Shown here: positions 30,401-40,672 of the stretch, in pieces
Layout: each line of letters opens with the position of its first letter
Position numbering within the stretch: position 1 is the first letter of the stretch
Assembly: GCA_036345935.2 (NCBI GenBank)
Contig: JADWOT020000006.1
Location: 1,152,221-1,216,220 of the forward strand
Length of the DNA: 64,000 nt
Direction: 5' to 3'
Source of the DNA: Taenia hydatigena
Taxonomy: Eukaryota > Platyhelminthes > Cestoda > Cyclophyllidea > Taeniidae
Notes under the pieces: model-generated
What the model was told of the DNA's origin: nothing
Seen by the model: the letters and a program-made list of their open reading frames with translations, nothing else
Databases searched by the model: none
Translations under genes and position numbers: made by a program

Positions 30401-33400
30401 AGCTTGACTGTGAAGGGAACAAACGCGTACTCTCAGCAGGTGCTACGTAGCTACGCCAGATCCCCGAGGGTGTAGTGCCAAGGCCTTGTAATTGTCGTTG
30501 TGATGTACCAATGTCAATTCCCAAACCACAGGTCTTGGTCTATAGTCATTATAAATCCCTTTCATTTTAGTAATTTTTTGGATTTATTTCCTTTTGCTCC
30601 ACTGTGAATAGACCAAATAAACTGAACGTCTGAGATTTTAATTAGTCGCTCCTTTTCATCTCATTGCTACAGTGGTCACGGGAACCACTCCTCAGAGTGA
30701 AACTCCTGCCTTGTAAAACCCGTGACTCTATTTCCAAGACTGACTCACCTCTGACAACCAGTTTTGGTGTGATCACCAAGTGGTGAAATTGCCTATATAC
30801 TCGAGCGTAGAGTTAAAACATCGTTAAATATCCTCCTTTTTTTGCTTCTAGCATCTTAGAGATTCGCGAACTCACTGATTTATCCAAAACAACCAACATT
30901 ATGCTTGCTTTTTGAAGCTTGCATTTGCTTGTGGTTACCTAATTGCAAGCCTTACGGACTGGCAAATAGCCACTGTTGCGGATAGCATTTGAAGGCGTAC
31001 TCCGTGCTGCTAATCGCCTTAATCAGCATTGCAAACAAGTTCATGCTTGTGTGATCTGTTTTTCTTTTCGTTTTCTCAAGTATTTGCATATTTCTTGTGA
31101 GGAGGGATTGTGCTTTCTCTTTCTTTTTTTCTCTCCTCTTTGCCAAGTGTAAAAATCGCACAAAATCAAGTTCTTGAAATAACAACGTGATTTCTTTAAT
31201 TGCTGAAACCTTGCCGTTCTTCATTGTCAATCGATCTGGCTTCTCTGTCAGAGTACTTTGTCATTCTCCGACTCTATCAAAGCCGAGTTGGGCATCTTGA
31301 CTTTTAGAATGCCTCTAAGACTTGGATCACAGAATCTTGGGAATCATTCACCTCTTCTCCACACGATTTCGACTTGGAGTAATCGAGAAGCGATCGTTGT
31401 GTGTAAAAGCCTAGCTCGCGCGATGGATTATTCACTTCAGTGATTTTCGAAGTAATTGTCACACATTGTTGAGCAGGTGTTTTGAAAGAAAGATTGAACA
31501 TTTTCAGTTGTATTTTTACTAATCACTTGCCAAGCCATTTCATCACGGTTTACCACCAGTTTTTGACTTTGAGCTCTTGGCGTTGCCTTTCCAAACCGTT
31601 TTGAAGAGAAGAGCCTAGCCAAATCGACATTTTCTGGTCAATCACCAGCGCCTGCTCTCAGCGTCCTTGAACTGACAACCACGTCTTACGGGCTTGTCAT
31701 CGAATTGATGTTTTCGTCTGATGGGATTAAGCAATAATTGCACATCCCGATAGCCTGTCTTTCTATCGCTATGCATGAATGTGCTTTTTCTTTGCCTTAA
31801 AGGTTGAGAACTGAAAGGGAACACAAGATTATGTTGCCACACAAGAATTTGCTTTATAAATGGGCATGGGGCCTCCGCTTGTGTATTTGTGTGTAACATT
31901 CGCCGCACATGGCTTTCTGGTCTCGTAATCACACAAAATGTTGGTGAGAGGAAAAATATCACCGCAGCAACACACAATTCGTCCTGCCTACAGTTTGAAT
32001 GCTTTTGTTGCTGTGATAGTAGAATTTTTTGATACTCTTGAAGCAGCCTCAACACCAATTTTGACGTAACATTTGAATGCTTCTTAGTTTATTTTGGGCG
32101 TTGATCTTAACGGTGTTTGCAAAACGGACAGGATGATGATCCGCTCACTTTACTCACCATTTTGGCATGTCATGTGGTAATTTGAAAATCCGACTAACTC
32201 AAATTATCGCGACTTTTTAAATAAAGTGGAATGTGCTACCTCTAATAACCGTTACTGTGGTATCCAAGTCTTTTTCCAGTTTGCTCTTTTTGTTTTACAA
32301 AAAAGGCTTGATTTCTCATTAGAAAGAATGTCGGCTCCAAGGCAGTCTCGTTCTTGCACATCGGCTTGACGTTTCGTTCTCTGTGCTGCGCTTGTATTTG
32401 TGCGCGTGTTTGTGCACATATGCAAATGTTAGCCCAGGTAGAAATTCATCCAAGGTTATTTGAGTTGCTCATTCGTCTTTTGTATTGAGGTGCCAGAATG
32501 CCTAAGTGCCTCAAATAATAACATGTAGTCACTTGTTTTTTTTTTCATTTAAACTTCTGAAGGCATTATATTAAAGCACTTGAGACCGCTGATGGCATCG
32601 CGTGTAGAGTTTACACGACCAGTGAAGTTAGGCCAAAAATTAGGTCTATTTTCTCCTTGTGCACGCACGTAGGATAAGGAGAACATCTACTTATGCATGG
32701 AATATATGCCCGGAGGTGACCTCTACTACTGGCTAGAGTACTACGACACCTTTACCGAAGAGCAGGCTCGGTTCTACCTAGCAGAGACGGTACTAGCTTT
32801 GGAAGCCCTTCATGAGTTGGGCTATGTCCATCGTGATCTCAAGCCGGATAACATGCTATTAGACGCTCAAGGTCACCTCAAGCTTGCCGATTTCGGCTCC
32901 TGCGTTCGACTTGACTCCCAGGGCCGCTACTTCTGCTCCTCACCCATCGGCACTCCTGACTATATCAGCCCCGAGATGCTCAACTGTCAGTCCAAGGCGG
33001 GTTACATTGGACCAGCTTGTGATTGGTGGGCTCTTGGTGTGATTGCCTTTGAGATGCTCTTTGGTGAGACCGCCTTTTACGGTCAGTCTCTGGTGGAGAC
33101 ATACTCACGCATCCTCGGCTATGAAAAGTCCCTCAAGATCCCTGATGACACTGAGATTACGGCGAATTTTGAGAGCCTCATTCGGGACTTTCTTCGAGGT
33201 GCAGATGTTCGATTAGGCGCAAAGGAAGGAGCTAGTGAGGTGAAACGGCATCCTTTTTTCGAAAGCATTGACTGGGAGAATCTGCACTCAGCGACACCAC
33301 CAATCAGACCAGTTGTCACTTCTGATGTGGATACTTCGAACATCAATTTCGATGAGTCTGAGATTCTCGGTGCAGATGCGAAATTCGGTGGTGACTCGTC

Positions 33401-36045
33401 GAACTCCTCAAGCGGTTCACCAGCAAACCTACCACGCATTGCTGGTGCCTTCGCAGCAAAAAAATCGGTCGGACCGCCGGCCTACTTTACTGGAGATAAT
33501 TTAGCATTCGCCGGCTTCACGTTCAACCGCGAGGAGAGGCATAGACTCGAATCCTCTGTTAAGAATGTAATGATCGCCAATGGAGACGCGAATACTGCCG
33601 AGATGGAGGCTTCCCTCTCAGAAGTTCGTGCTCAACTCAGCGCAGCTGAGAAACAGGCAGCTATGGACAAGATTGCCGTCAATGAAGCACAAAGACGTCT
33701 AGATGATACAAAAGCTGAGTTGGAGTCCGTGAAGGCCGAACTTGAGCGAATGGGTGAAGAGACAAGGACGCAAGTTAGTGTCATACAATCTGAGCGCGAC
33801 ACTCTCTTTGAGCGAGCGAATCGTCTTCAGACAGAACTGATGAGCGCCACAGAGGAGTTGGAGGTGGAGAAAAAAGCTCTGGCCGCAGTAAAGGAGGAGC
33901 TGGCTTCTGCGAAGGCGAGTCCCCCTCCGCCAGTTGTGAATGAAACGAAGCAGCGTAGCGGAGCCAACCAAAACCTCTCCCTGGAGGTGGATTTGGAGGA
34001 GGCACGGCAGCAGGCATGTAGAGCTGAAGCAGAGTTGGTTGACACACGCCGGCTGCATGTCGAAGAGATGGGCGAGCTGTCAGATCAGCTACAGGCAGCC
34101 AAGCTCTTTTCTCAGCTCTACAAGTCCAAATTAGCGGAGGCTGAGGCTGAAATGGAGTCACTACGCTCACACCTCACTTCCGTTCAGGCTTCATACAAGG
34201 AATTGAAAGAGCGTAATTTTAGTCTCGAGTCAAAACTTGCTGTAAGCAAAGTGGATTTGGATGGGCTAAAAAAGAGCTACGATACCGATTTGAAGGAGGC
34301 TACTGCACAAGTTATGCGATTAAAGGAGCGTGTTAGCAGCCAGGCGGACGAGATTAGCATAGTGACGAATCAGAGGGACGATCTGAAGCAGCGCTGCATG
34401 ACATTGGAGGATAGCGTCTCCAATCTAACTGATCAAATGCAGACTTTGCGCAAGGAGAATACGATCCAGCAGATTAAGCTTAAACAAACTGTCACAAAGT
34501 TGTTTGAAGTAGCGTCAGAGGCACCAACAGGCGGTAAAAAGAAGAAGAGCACAGAAGCAGCGATAGTGACTAGCCTGGAGAAGCAGCTGCGAAACGCAAA
34601 GCACAGCCATCAAAAAGAAATAGCGGACCTACAGTCGACTTTAAATCGCCTAAAAACCGACAACGAGGAGAAGGCGAAGGCGATGGCGGAGCTGACGGAA
34701 ACGAATCGGATGCTGGAGCAAGAATTGGAGAGAATGGATGCGCAGATGAACACACTGTATGAGTGCTATGTCACCAAATCTGGCACTGGTGAAGATTTAT
34801 CCAGCAGTTCGTCTCTGACGGGCACGGCGGTGGAGGCGCCTTCACTATCTGCGGTCGGTGAGGTCAGTCATTCGATAGAGAACCTGTCAAGCGACGACGA
34901 CGGCCAACTCATCACTCGGCAGGTCCTGCCTTCACCTATCGAAGGTGTCTGCGACTTCCCCGAAAAGATCAAAGGCAAAAAGAAGCTGGCGTGGATTCCC
35001 AGATTTGTGGTCATCTGTCCTTTCTCGGTGTCATTCTTCACCTCCAAAGCCCAACGGGATCAACCTGGTTCTGTGCCATGCGAGGAAATCCAAATTCAAA
35101 AGGTATTGAACTTTCTACTTATTTTATTCAAGTATGGGGCCTTGTTTTCTTTGGCTCGAGACTTAGTCGTTTGCATACCCCTGCAGATGTGGGCGGCACG
35201 AGAGAAACTTAGATCATCAGCTTGTAGGTAGAATAGCGTACCATCAAAAATGCGTATCCTATCATTCTATATTCCCGTTTTCCACTTAGATATTTTCCGT
35301 GCGGCCTGGAACTGTGCTTGATCTTACCTATGCCACGGAAGATGATGCTGCCCGCCTAATTTGCATAATCTCAGACGAGATAGCTCCAGATTCCAACATA
35401 AATGATCCTGATCGAGCGAGTGTGACTAGCGCAAGTGCAATCTCAGGCGGTAGCAGCAGCCTCACCTCTGGCAACGACATTTCCTGGCAAGGTCATTCAT
35501 TTCAACCAATAACGTTTCGCATAACGAACACCATCTGCGAGGTCTGCCGACGGCCATGCTCAGATCTTCGCTCTCCTCCACCGGCGCTTGAGTGTATCCG
35601 CTGTAGAATGCGCATCCATCGAAATCACGTAGAGAATCACGAGAAGCTCGTTGTCTGTCCAAACACTGTGAAACAGTGGATCATCCGAGCACCTTCTCCA
35701 GCTGATCGTAACGCCTGGATCTCGCGTATTAACCTACTCAAGAAAGAGGCCAGTCCGTTGATGTGCCCAGAGGGTCCGCACCCACCTGGATCCCTTAGCA
35801 GAAGCAGTCAACCTGGAACACCACTGTCGGGGGCTAGTACAACCCGCTACAGGAGTATGCGCAATTGTGGGGGGCTCAATCTTAAAGATGTCGCTTCAAA
35901 AAGACCATTTTTGGTTAACTTCCCTCGGCACAGCAACAGCAGCTCTGGTGTAAGTGGTGTTGCCGCGCGAACCATCCTTCAGTCACCGCCTGCCTCAGCC
36001 TCCTACCACTCGCGTGCAAATTTTGACAGTCAGCATGATTTGTAA
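24419..36045 (+). CDS. ROCK: ROCK, Rho-associated coiled-coil protein kinase
   Basis: AGC-family Ser/Thr kinase activated by Rho-GTP; phosphorylates myosin light chain and its phosphatase to control actomyosin contraction. Four exons: 24419-24576, 24951-25206, 32673-35102, 35290-36045; 1,199 residues. Kinase domain about 71-325: glycine loop GQGGFGRV at 78-85, Lys100 (YAMK), catalytic loop HRDLKPDN with Asp193, Asp211 of DFG, activation segment PIGTPDYISPE. Coiled coil about 345-850 with heptad-rich Glu/Lys segments. A PH domain interrupted by a C1 zinc finger (CEVCRRPC, PPPALECIRC, then His/Cys) occupies roughly 930-1105; a PH split by C1 is diagnostic of ROCK against MRCK, DMPK and citron kinase. 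The C-tail is Ser-rich. Human ROCK is about 1,350 residues; the deficit is in the coiled coil. A Rho-binding segment could not be pinpointed. Intron 2 (7.5 kb) falls between the kinase N-lobe and hinge. Confidence 0.95.
25207..32672. other. ROCK intron 2 (7.5 kb)
   Basis: A single long intron with a good donor (GTAAGT at 25207) and an acceptor ending ACGTAG at 32672. It is T/G-rich on the plus strand with no obvious mobile element. Scattered frames of 60-140 codons occur on both strands; only one (26129-26500, minus) looked protein-like enough to list. A short perfect hairpin lies near 30210-30238. Long first-half introns often hold enhancers, but no motif here supports that directly. Confidence 0.7.
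26129..26500 (-). CDS. Possible small coding exon inside ROCK intron 2, antisense
   Basis: A 120-codon open frame on the strand opposite ROCK. Its composition is protein-like: aromatic and basic residues are well mixed (WLCASSPSLKQRETSFRRL, then AYQPPYRPFQMVYMNG) and there is a CTNCG pair near the end. It has no upstream ATG in frame until mid-way, but a possible acceptor (CAACTAAG) precedes it, so it would be an internal or terminal exon. I recognise no family. Confidence 0.2.
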   Translation of the reverse strand: MLDEVKPTEEGNIVQILKWLCASSPSLKQRETSFRRLMIKELAYQPPYRPFQMVYMNGVKVKHKSASPTYFETIAQGFQIKLPNFFKRLTYDSDQCTNCGKYRSVPHHLITVSQLQSYTYIPQ

Positions 36046-36496
36046 CCTTGACCACTCTCACGCAAATTTAGATATACGCATTCCCACACGGAAGCGCTTG
36101 TAGTAGAGATGACAGTGACTCGTCTTTCATTCCAACTCCTCCGGCATTGTACATATTTGCAGCCGAAAAGCGAGGAGCATGCCTGCACGCCAGTAACAGT
36201 CCTCTTCTCAGCACACCCACTCCTACGCTTTCTTGTTGCGAAGACAGATTTTAAAAGTTATTTTCGCACTAGGAAATTTGTTCCACAAGGTCTTTGCAGT
36301 TTGCGCAGAATTATGACGCAGTCACAAGCTGCATCCACACCCCCCCATTTGCATTGTCAAAATCTGTTTCAGTACCCTTCGATGCTCAGATTATCCGTAT
36401 AAAGTACTTGCCCTCGTTTCTACTTGATTAGAAAAATAAGTCGGGGATTAATGAAAATGGCTTTAATTTAAGCAATGTAGCAAATTGGTACTGGAT
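36046..36496. other. ROCK-PSMA5 convergent intergenic
   Basis: About 450 bases between two stops facing each other. A minus-strand ATTAAA at 36462-36467, about 30 bases beyond the PSMA5 stop, is a plausible PSMA5 poly(A) signal. No canonical AATAAA was seen for ROCK. Confidence 0.55.
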
Positions 36497-38043
36497 TCAT
36501 ACAACCGATTTTAGCTGGCTAATAACGCTCTCCAGTTGCCCCTTGTCGAATATGGTAATGCCGCCCCTGGTAACAGATGCCATCTAAAACGAGACGTACA
36601 AGAAATTGCAGTCGATAGTAAACAAACCACCACTCCTGTTGGGTCAAGTACCAACTTGCAGGTGAGCACTCACAAGATCCGTCTATTAACGCGTTTCTAG
36701 ATCGCAATTTGGACTGATAAGGATCACTGGGTGATTTCACAGTCACGCTACACAGAGTCATACCTGCACATGATCGGCTTCCCAGGGTGGCGAGACAAGG
36801 ACACCAGATGCGCGAATGTTTAGCGTTGAGAAAGGGGGTTAACTTACCTCAACATTGGTTGCATCCAACTTTTCCTCCATGACCTGCCTGAGGATGGTGA
36901 GGGCCTGTACACATGCCTCTTCGAGGGTCATGTCCTTATTGAAGACCTCCTGGAGGGCCTGTTGCGCTCCCTCTGAGCCGGACCCAATCGCCTTTGCCTC
37001 GTACTGGATGTAGGTACCACTGGGGTCCATGTGGAACCTGTATATCAACGAATGACCCTTAAATAAGACTGCACATCTACTAACAATGTTTAATTGAAAA
37101 AAAATACTGAGATGTGATCCGGAAAGCGAGCCAATTTTTGTGCTTTTGACGTCGAAAGTGAACTAAAACCAGAAATTAAAGATTGAGCCGTGTAACAACA
37201 ATGGAGGTCTGTGATCGCTGTTAACATTAATGCAATATTGATATTAACGTACTGGAAAACAAGGAGAATTAATTTAGTTAATATAGGAATAGGAAACTCA
37301 CAATTGTGGTCCGGTTTCATCGTAACCAGCGAACATAAGAGCAACACCAAAAGGTCGACTCATGGCGCCCGCATCGGCATCGTCGTCGCCGAAAGCAAGG
37401 GCGAGTTTACTCACAGCCTGAGTCACATCCTCAGTAGTCATTTCGCAGTTGTACACAAACCAGTGATGAGCGGCTTCGACACGGGCCCGGTCAATAAGAG
37501 TTCTCGCATCGGCAACGAGGCCGCTGACGGCACAAGCTGAAAGGAACGACAGAACAATCAAATTTAGCTGGTACTATGTGAGGGGGGACAACAGATAAAA
37601 TAAAGGGCCCAAAACCAGCAATGCTAAAATAAACCTAGGCTTCATAAAGTAATAAGAAGTGATCGCCTTAATGCAGGTATGAGGCATACATGAGTGACGA
37701 TTAAAATGACTAAAATGCATCCAGGAGCAGAACAATATCCTGACAAGATAAAATAAGACCGAAACCACAGATGATTGGTACAACATACCGATCCTATCGG
37801 AAATCTTAAATATTTTTTCCACGCTGTTGGTAACAATAAGAGGCGAATTAATTCTCTTTTCAACGGCTACTATAACCCCATCTTTTGTTTTGATACCAAT
37901 ACCGGTGGATCCCAACTAACAAGTAATGGTGCGGTAAACGGTGCTACCTTAGTGGCCTCAATGGCATATTCTACTTGGAAAAGTCTCCCATCTGGCGAAA
38001 AAGTATTCACCCCTCTATCATATTCAGTCTTTGTCAAAAACAT
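36497..38043 (-). CDS. PSMA5: Proteasome 20S subunit alpha type 5
   Basis: Non-catalytic alpha-ring subunit of the 20S proteasome. Five exons in phase: 38043-37948, 37915-37789, 37536-37302, 37037-36848, 36583-36497, giving 244 residues (human 241). Alpha-type hallmarks are visible: N-terminal [20 protein letters not shown] (proteasome A signature), [83 protein letters not shown], and [16 protein letters not shown]. The first exon ends after the AIEATK segment. No N-terminal threonine, as expected for an alpha subunit. Convergent with ROCK. Confidence 0.97.
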
Positions 38044-38873
38044 CTAAAAAGGCGGTGATCGAGCAGAAATTCAAGGAGAGCTCCGGGGGTGTGGATGATT
38101 AAAACAATAAAAAAGTCAACTCAAAGCACTATGCCAACAATTACAAGCATTTTGTTGCATATAGGTATCAACAATTTTTCTGCTTTTAGGTGTGGCGAGT
38201 TTTTGGTAAATTTGTAAAGTTTAAAACCATCGAACTTATTATGGCCACTATGAAGTTATTATAATAGCGAGGGCGGTTCTCCCAATGGGAGGTAACGCGG
38301 AGTCGGTACTTATGTGCATGTGCGCATGTTGTAAGATTTACTAAAATCTTGACAAATTCGAGGCTATTATTATAATCCGAATTAATATTAGCCGACTTTT
38401 TTTTTATTTTTGCGGTGTTTCGGGCGTGGGGAATTTTTCTAAGTAGAATAGACTGTCTTGAGTGCTATTGATTAAGATTCTTCGCTTATCGCTTCCCAGT
38501 CTTTGTTGTTCATGGTTTATTTCGTGCATTTTATCAAAAATTGTGAATTCTAAATTCGATTTGTCACTGGATGCAAATCATCGCCGCATTTTGTAAAGCC
38601 ATAATTGTGTCTAGGCAAACTCCTTCACGTGTTTGTAATTAACCAAAGCAGTCGGTGGTTCTTTTGGCAAAAACAAGTCCTGTCAATCAAAGATGAATTG
38701 ACTTTTGGAAATAAGCTTCCATTAGACTGAATTAGTTTCGTATAATGTTGAGCGAAAATGAACTGGATCTGTTTTCATAAGGGCGGATTGGCTCCATCTT
38801 CATGTTTGATCATGATAATTTGGACTATTTTTGCGAATCATTTATACCGCTACGAAAGAGCACTCGGAAGTTT
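38044..38873. other. PSMA5 upstream region
   Basis: About 830 AT-rich bases between the PSMA5 start codon and the stop of the next minus-strand gene. It should contain the PSMA5 promoter. I see no reading frame, repeat or RNA gene in it. Confidence 0.5.
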
Positions 38874-39662
38874 TCAGTCAAATAAGCCGTTTTGAAGGCT
38901 TTGTGATGATCCACTTTGTGGTTGATCAGGTCCATAGTAAGAAACTTCTCCTACTAATGGACAGTCTATTCTTCCCATTGTATAGTCATAATAAAGATTT
39001 ATTTCTGTCGGAGCACATTTTGGCCCTCCGGTGAAGTTAAATTCCGACAACTTTTGCTGGCACTTTATTAACGACTCAATGTACTTACTAGCTTCAGTGA
39101 AAACAACAATGCCTTTTGTTGCTAACTGAGGTACTTTCATGCGAATCAGCTCACGTAGCATAAAACCAGTGTGGTCTTGAGTGATCAACGCTTCGAATGT
39201 AGTCGGCATATCCAGAGGCTCATAAGTTGGCACCTTGAATGTAGCCAACAGCCATTGGTCAGGTCGCTCTAAATCTAGTGTATTTGGATCATCATCTTGG
39301 ACATATTTATTGGCTAGTGCCTTCCATATCCCCTCATACAGCTTGGCATATTCAATTTGTCCACTCTTCTCAGGATCGATCATTCTACAGATTATGTGCT
39401 CCTCCAATGCAGTAAACGGTGCTCGTAAGTTACGGAAGGCGAGTTTAAATTCGGTCTCAGAGATCACATCCTCGCCATACAAAGACATGAATTTTAAGTA
39501 GCGTTTCTCATTCTTGTTGTACCAATCATCAACACGATCGACAAAGTTTTGAAAGTCTGTGATTTGCTCCATGTAGAGAGTCATCTCCTTGTCAAATTGG
39601 CGTGCATCTTTGCGAGTGAGTTTCTCAAGTTTGCTTAGGTATTTTCTTGACTTCGGAGGCAT
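38874..39662 (-). CDS. EF-hand-like protein, single exon, function unknown
   Basis: A 262-residue uninterrupted frame from ATG 39662 to TGA 38874. The first 45 residues are Lys/Asp-rich and helical (SKLEKLTRKDARQFDKEM). Residues about 60-120 look like a pair of EF hands: the first lacks a usable loop (FMSLYGEDVISETEFKLAF), the second has the loop DPEKSGQIEYAK with Lys instead of Glu at position 12, so calcium binding is doubtful. Residues about 140-200 (TFEALITQDHTGFMLREL, then QLATKGIVVFTE) could be a small alpha/beta fold. The tail is Gly/Ser/Gln-rich. A cytoskeletal or ciliary adaptor would fit, but that is only a guess. Composition and length make it a real gene. Confidence 0.8.
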   Translation of the reverse strand: MPPKSRKYLSKLEKLTRKDARQFDKEMTLYMEQITDFQNFVDRVDDWYNKNEKRYLKFMSLYGEDVISETEFKLAFRNLRAPFTALEEHIICRMIDPEKSGQIEYAKLYEGIWKALANKYVQDDDPNTLDLERPDQWLLATFKVPTYEPLDMPTTFEALITQDHTGFMLRELIRMKVPQLATKGIVVFTEASKYIESLIKCQQKLSEFNFTGGPKCAPTEINLYYDYTMGRIDCPLVGEVSYYGPDQPQSGSSQSLQNGLFD

Positions 39663-40672
39663 CTCTGTACTTCGGCGGTGCCACGTGCTACCGGTCCATC
39701 TCTATCGATCTAGAAGTCTTTGGTACCAAAATTTCCACAAATGGGGTATTTTGGTCAAGTGAATGCACTAAGTTTGCTTTCTTTGTCTGATTTTAGCATT
39801 GCTCTTTTTATAGAAATTTGGAATTGTTATTAAACTTTTCCAGCAATTTTATGTTTTACGCTGATTTTAGACACCAAGTTAAGGCAGGCCTTGGCTTTTA
39901 CTTTGTCACCCATTTGGAGGGGCTTTGAGTGATTAGGAACTTTTGTCATCCAAAGCCCGGTCCGTGTAACTACAAAATTGGGAATGAAATAGATCAAACA
40001 ATTTCAATAACTCTGTACAATTAGTCAAGCAAGCAAACAATATGCTTTGTGTGAGGCGATTCTTTTACTTGTTAAAAAACCTGTCTTCCATAGGTCAGAA
40101 TACACATACATTCGGCATGGCATGCTCCGGAGACCAGCCCACCCGGGTAGGACCATCCAAATGACCGCAACCGAAACCAGCAGCCAAACAAACAAAATAT
40201 TACATTCAAGGCATAGTTGGCTCGGTACATCTCCAGAGAACAGTTAAAATGAGTTAGTAAGTTTCCATGATTGATAATATGTTACGCATTGCAATTGATT
40301 TTGCGTCACAAGCATATCAATGGAATGCGGTCACTCGACGTGACTAGCCCGTCTGCGCTTTCATAGAGCTCGAACAGAATAAGCGGGCCCTCTGAGGAGC
40401 TTTGATGAACTAACCTTCGGAGGTCTCTAAATCCCCCCCAGCAATCAGTTGACAGCAATTTTAACACCTAATCAGACATAACAGCGACTCCTTTTTTTGA
40501 AATGGCTGGATCAATCCTCATCTGGGTCGATAACGTCCACATGGTCGGCGAACATTCGAAGGCGTGGCACTGCATAACGTTAGCATTCTCTTCATAAATC
40601 AGAAAAAATACATATATACCCAACAAACCCAATCAACTTCATCACAAATAATGCCTTTTGCGAGGTGGACAC
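39663..40672. other. Intergenic between EF-hand-like gene and USP40
   Basis: About 1 kb between two divergent start codons. It contains a worn TRIM-like piece at about 40094-40220 and otherwise nothing recognisable. Promoters of both flanking genes should lie here. Confidence 0.5.
40094..40220 (+). mobile_element. Worn TRIM-like fragment
   Basis: Resembles the second half of the terminal repeat and the start of the internal region of copies A and B: GGCATGGCATGCTCCGGAGA, then CCAGCCCACCCGGGTAGGAC, then ACCGAAACCAGCAGCCAAAC and ACAAAATATTACATTC in the expected order and spacing. Confidence 0.5.

Noticed and set aside
33699..34170. Long minus-strand frames of 119 and 129 codons
   Set aside because: They are antisense to the ROCK coiled-coil exon, whose Glu/Lys/Leu-rich codons leave the reverse strand open. 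No splice or domain evidence.
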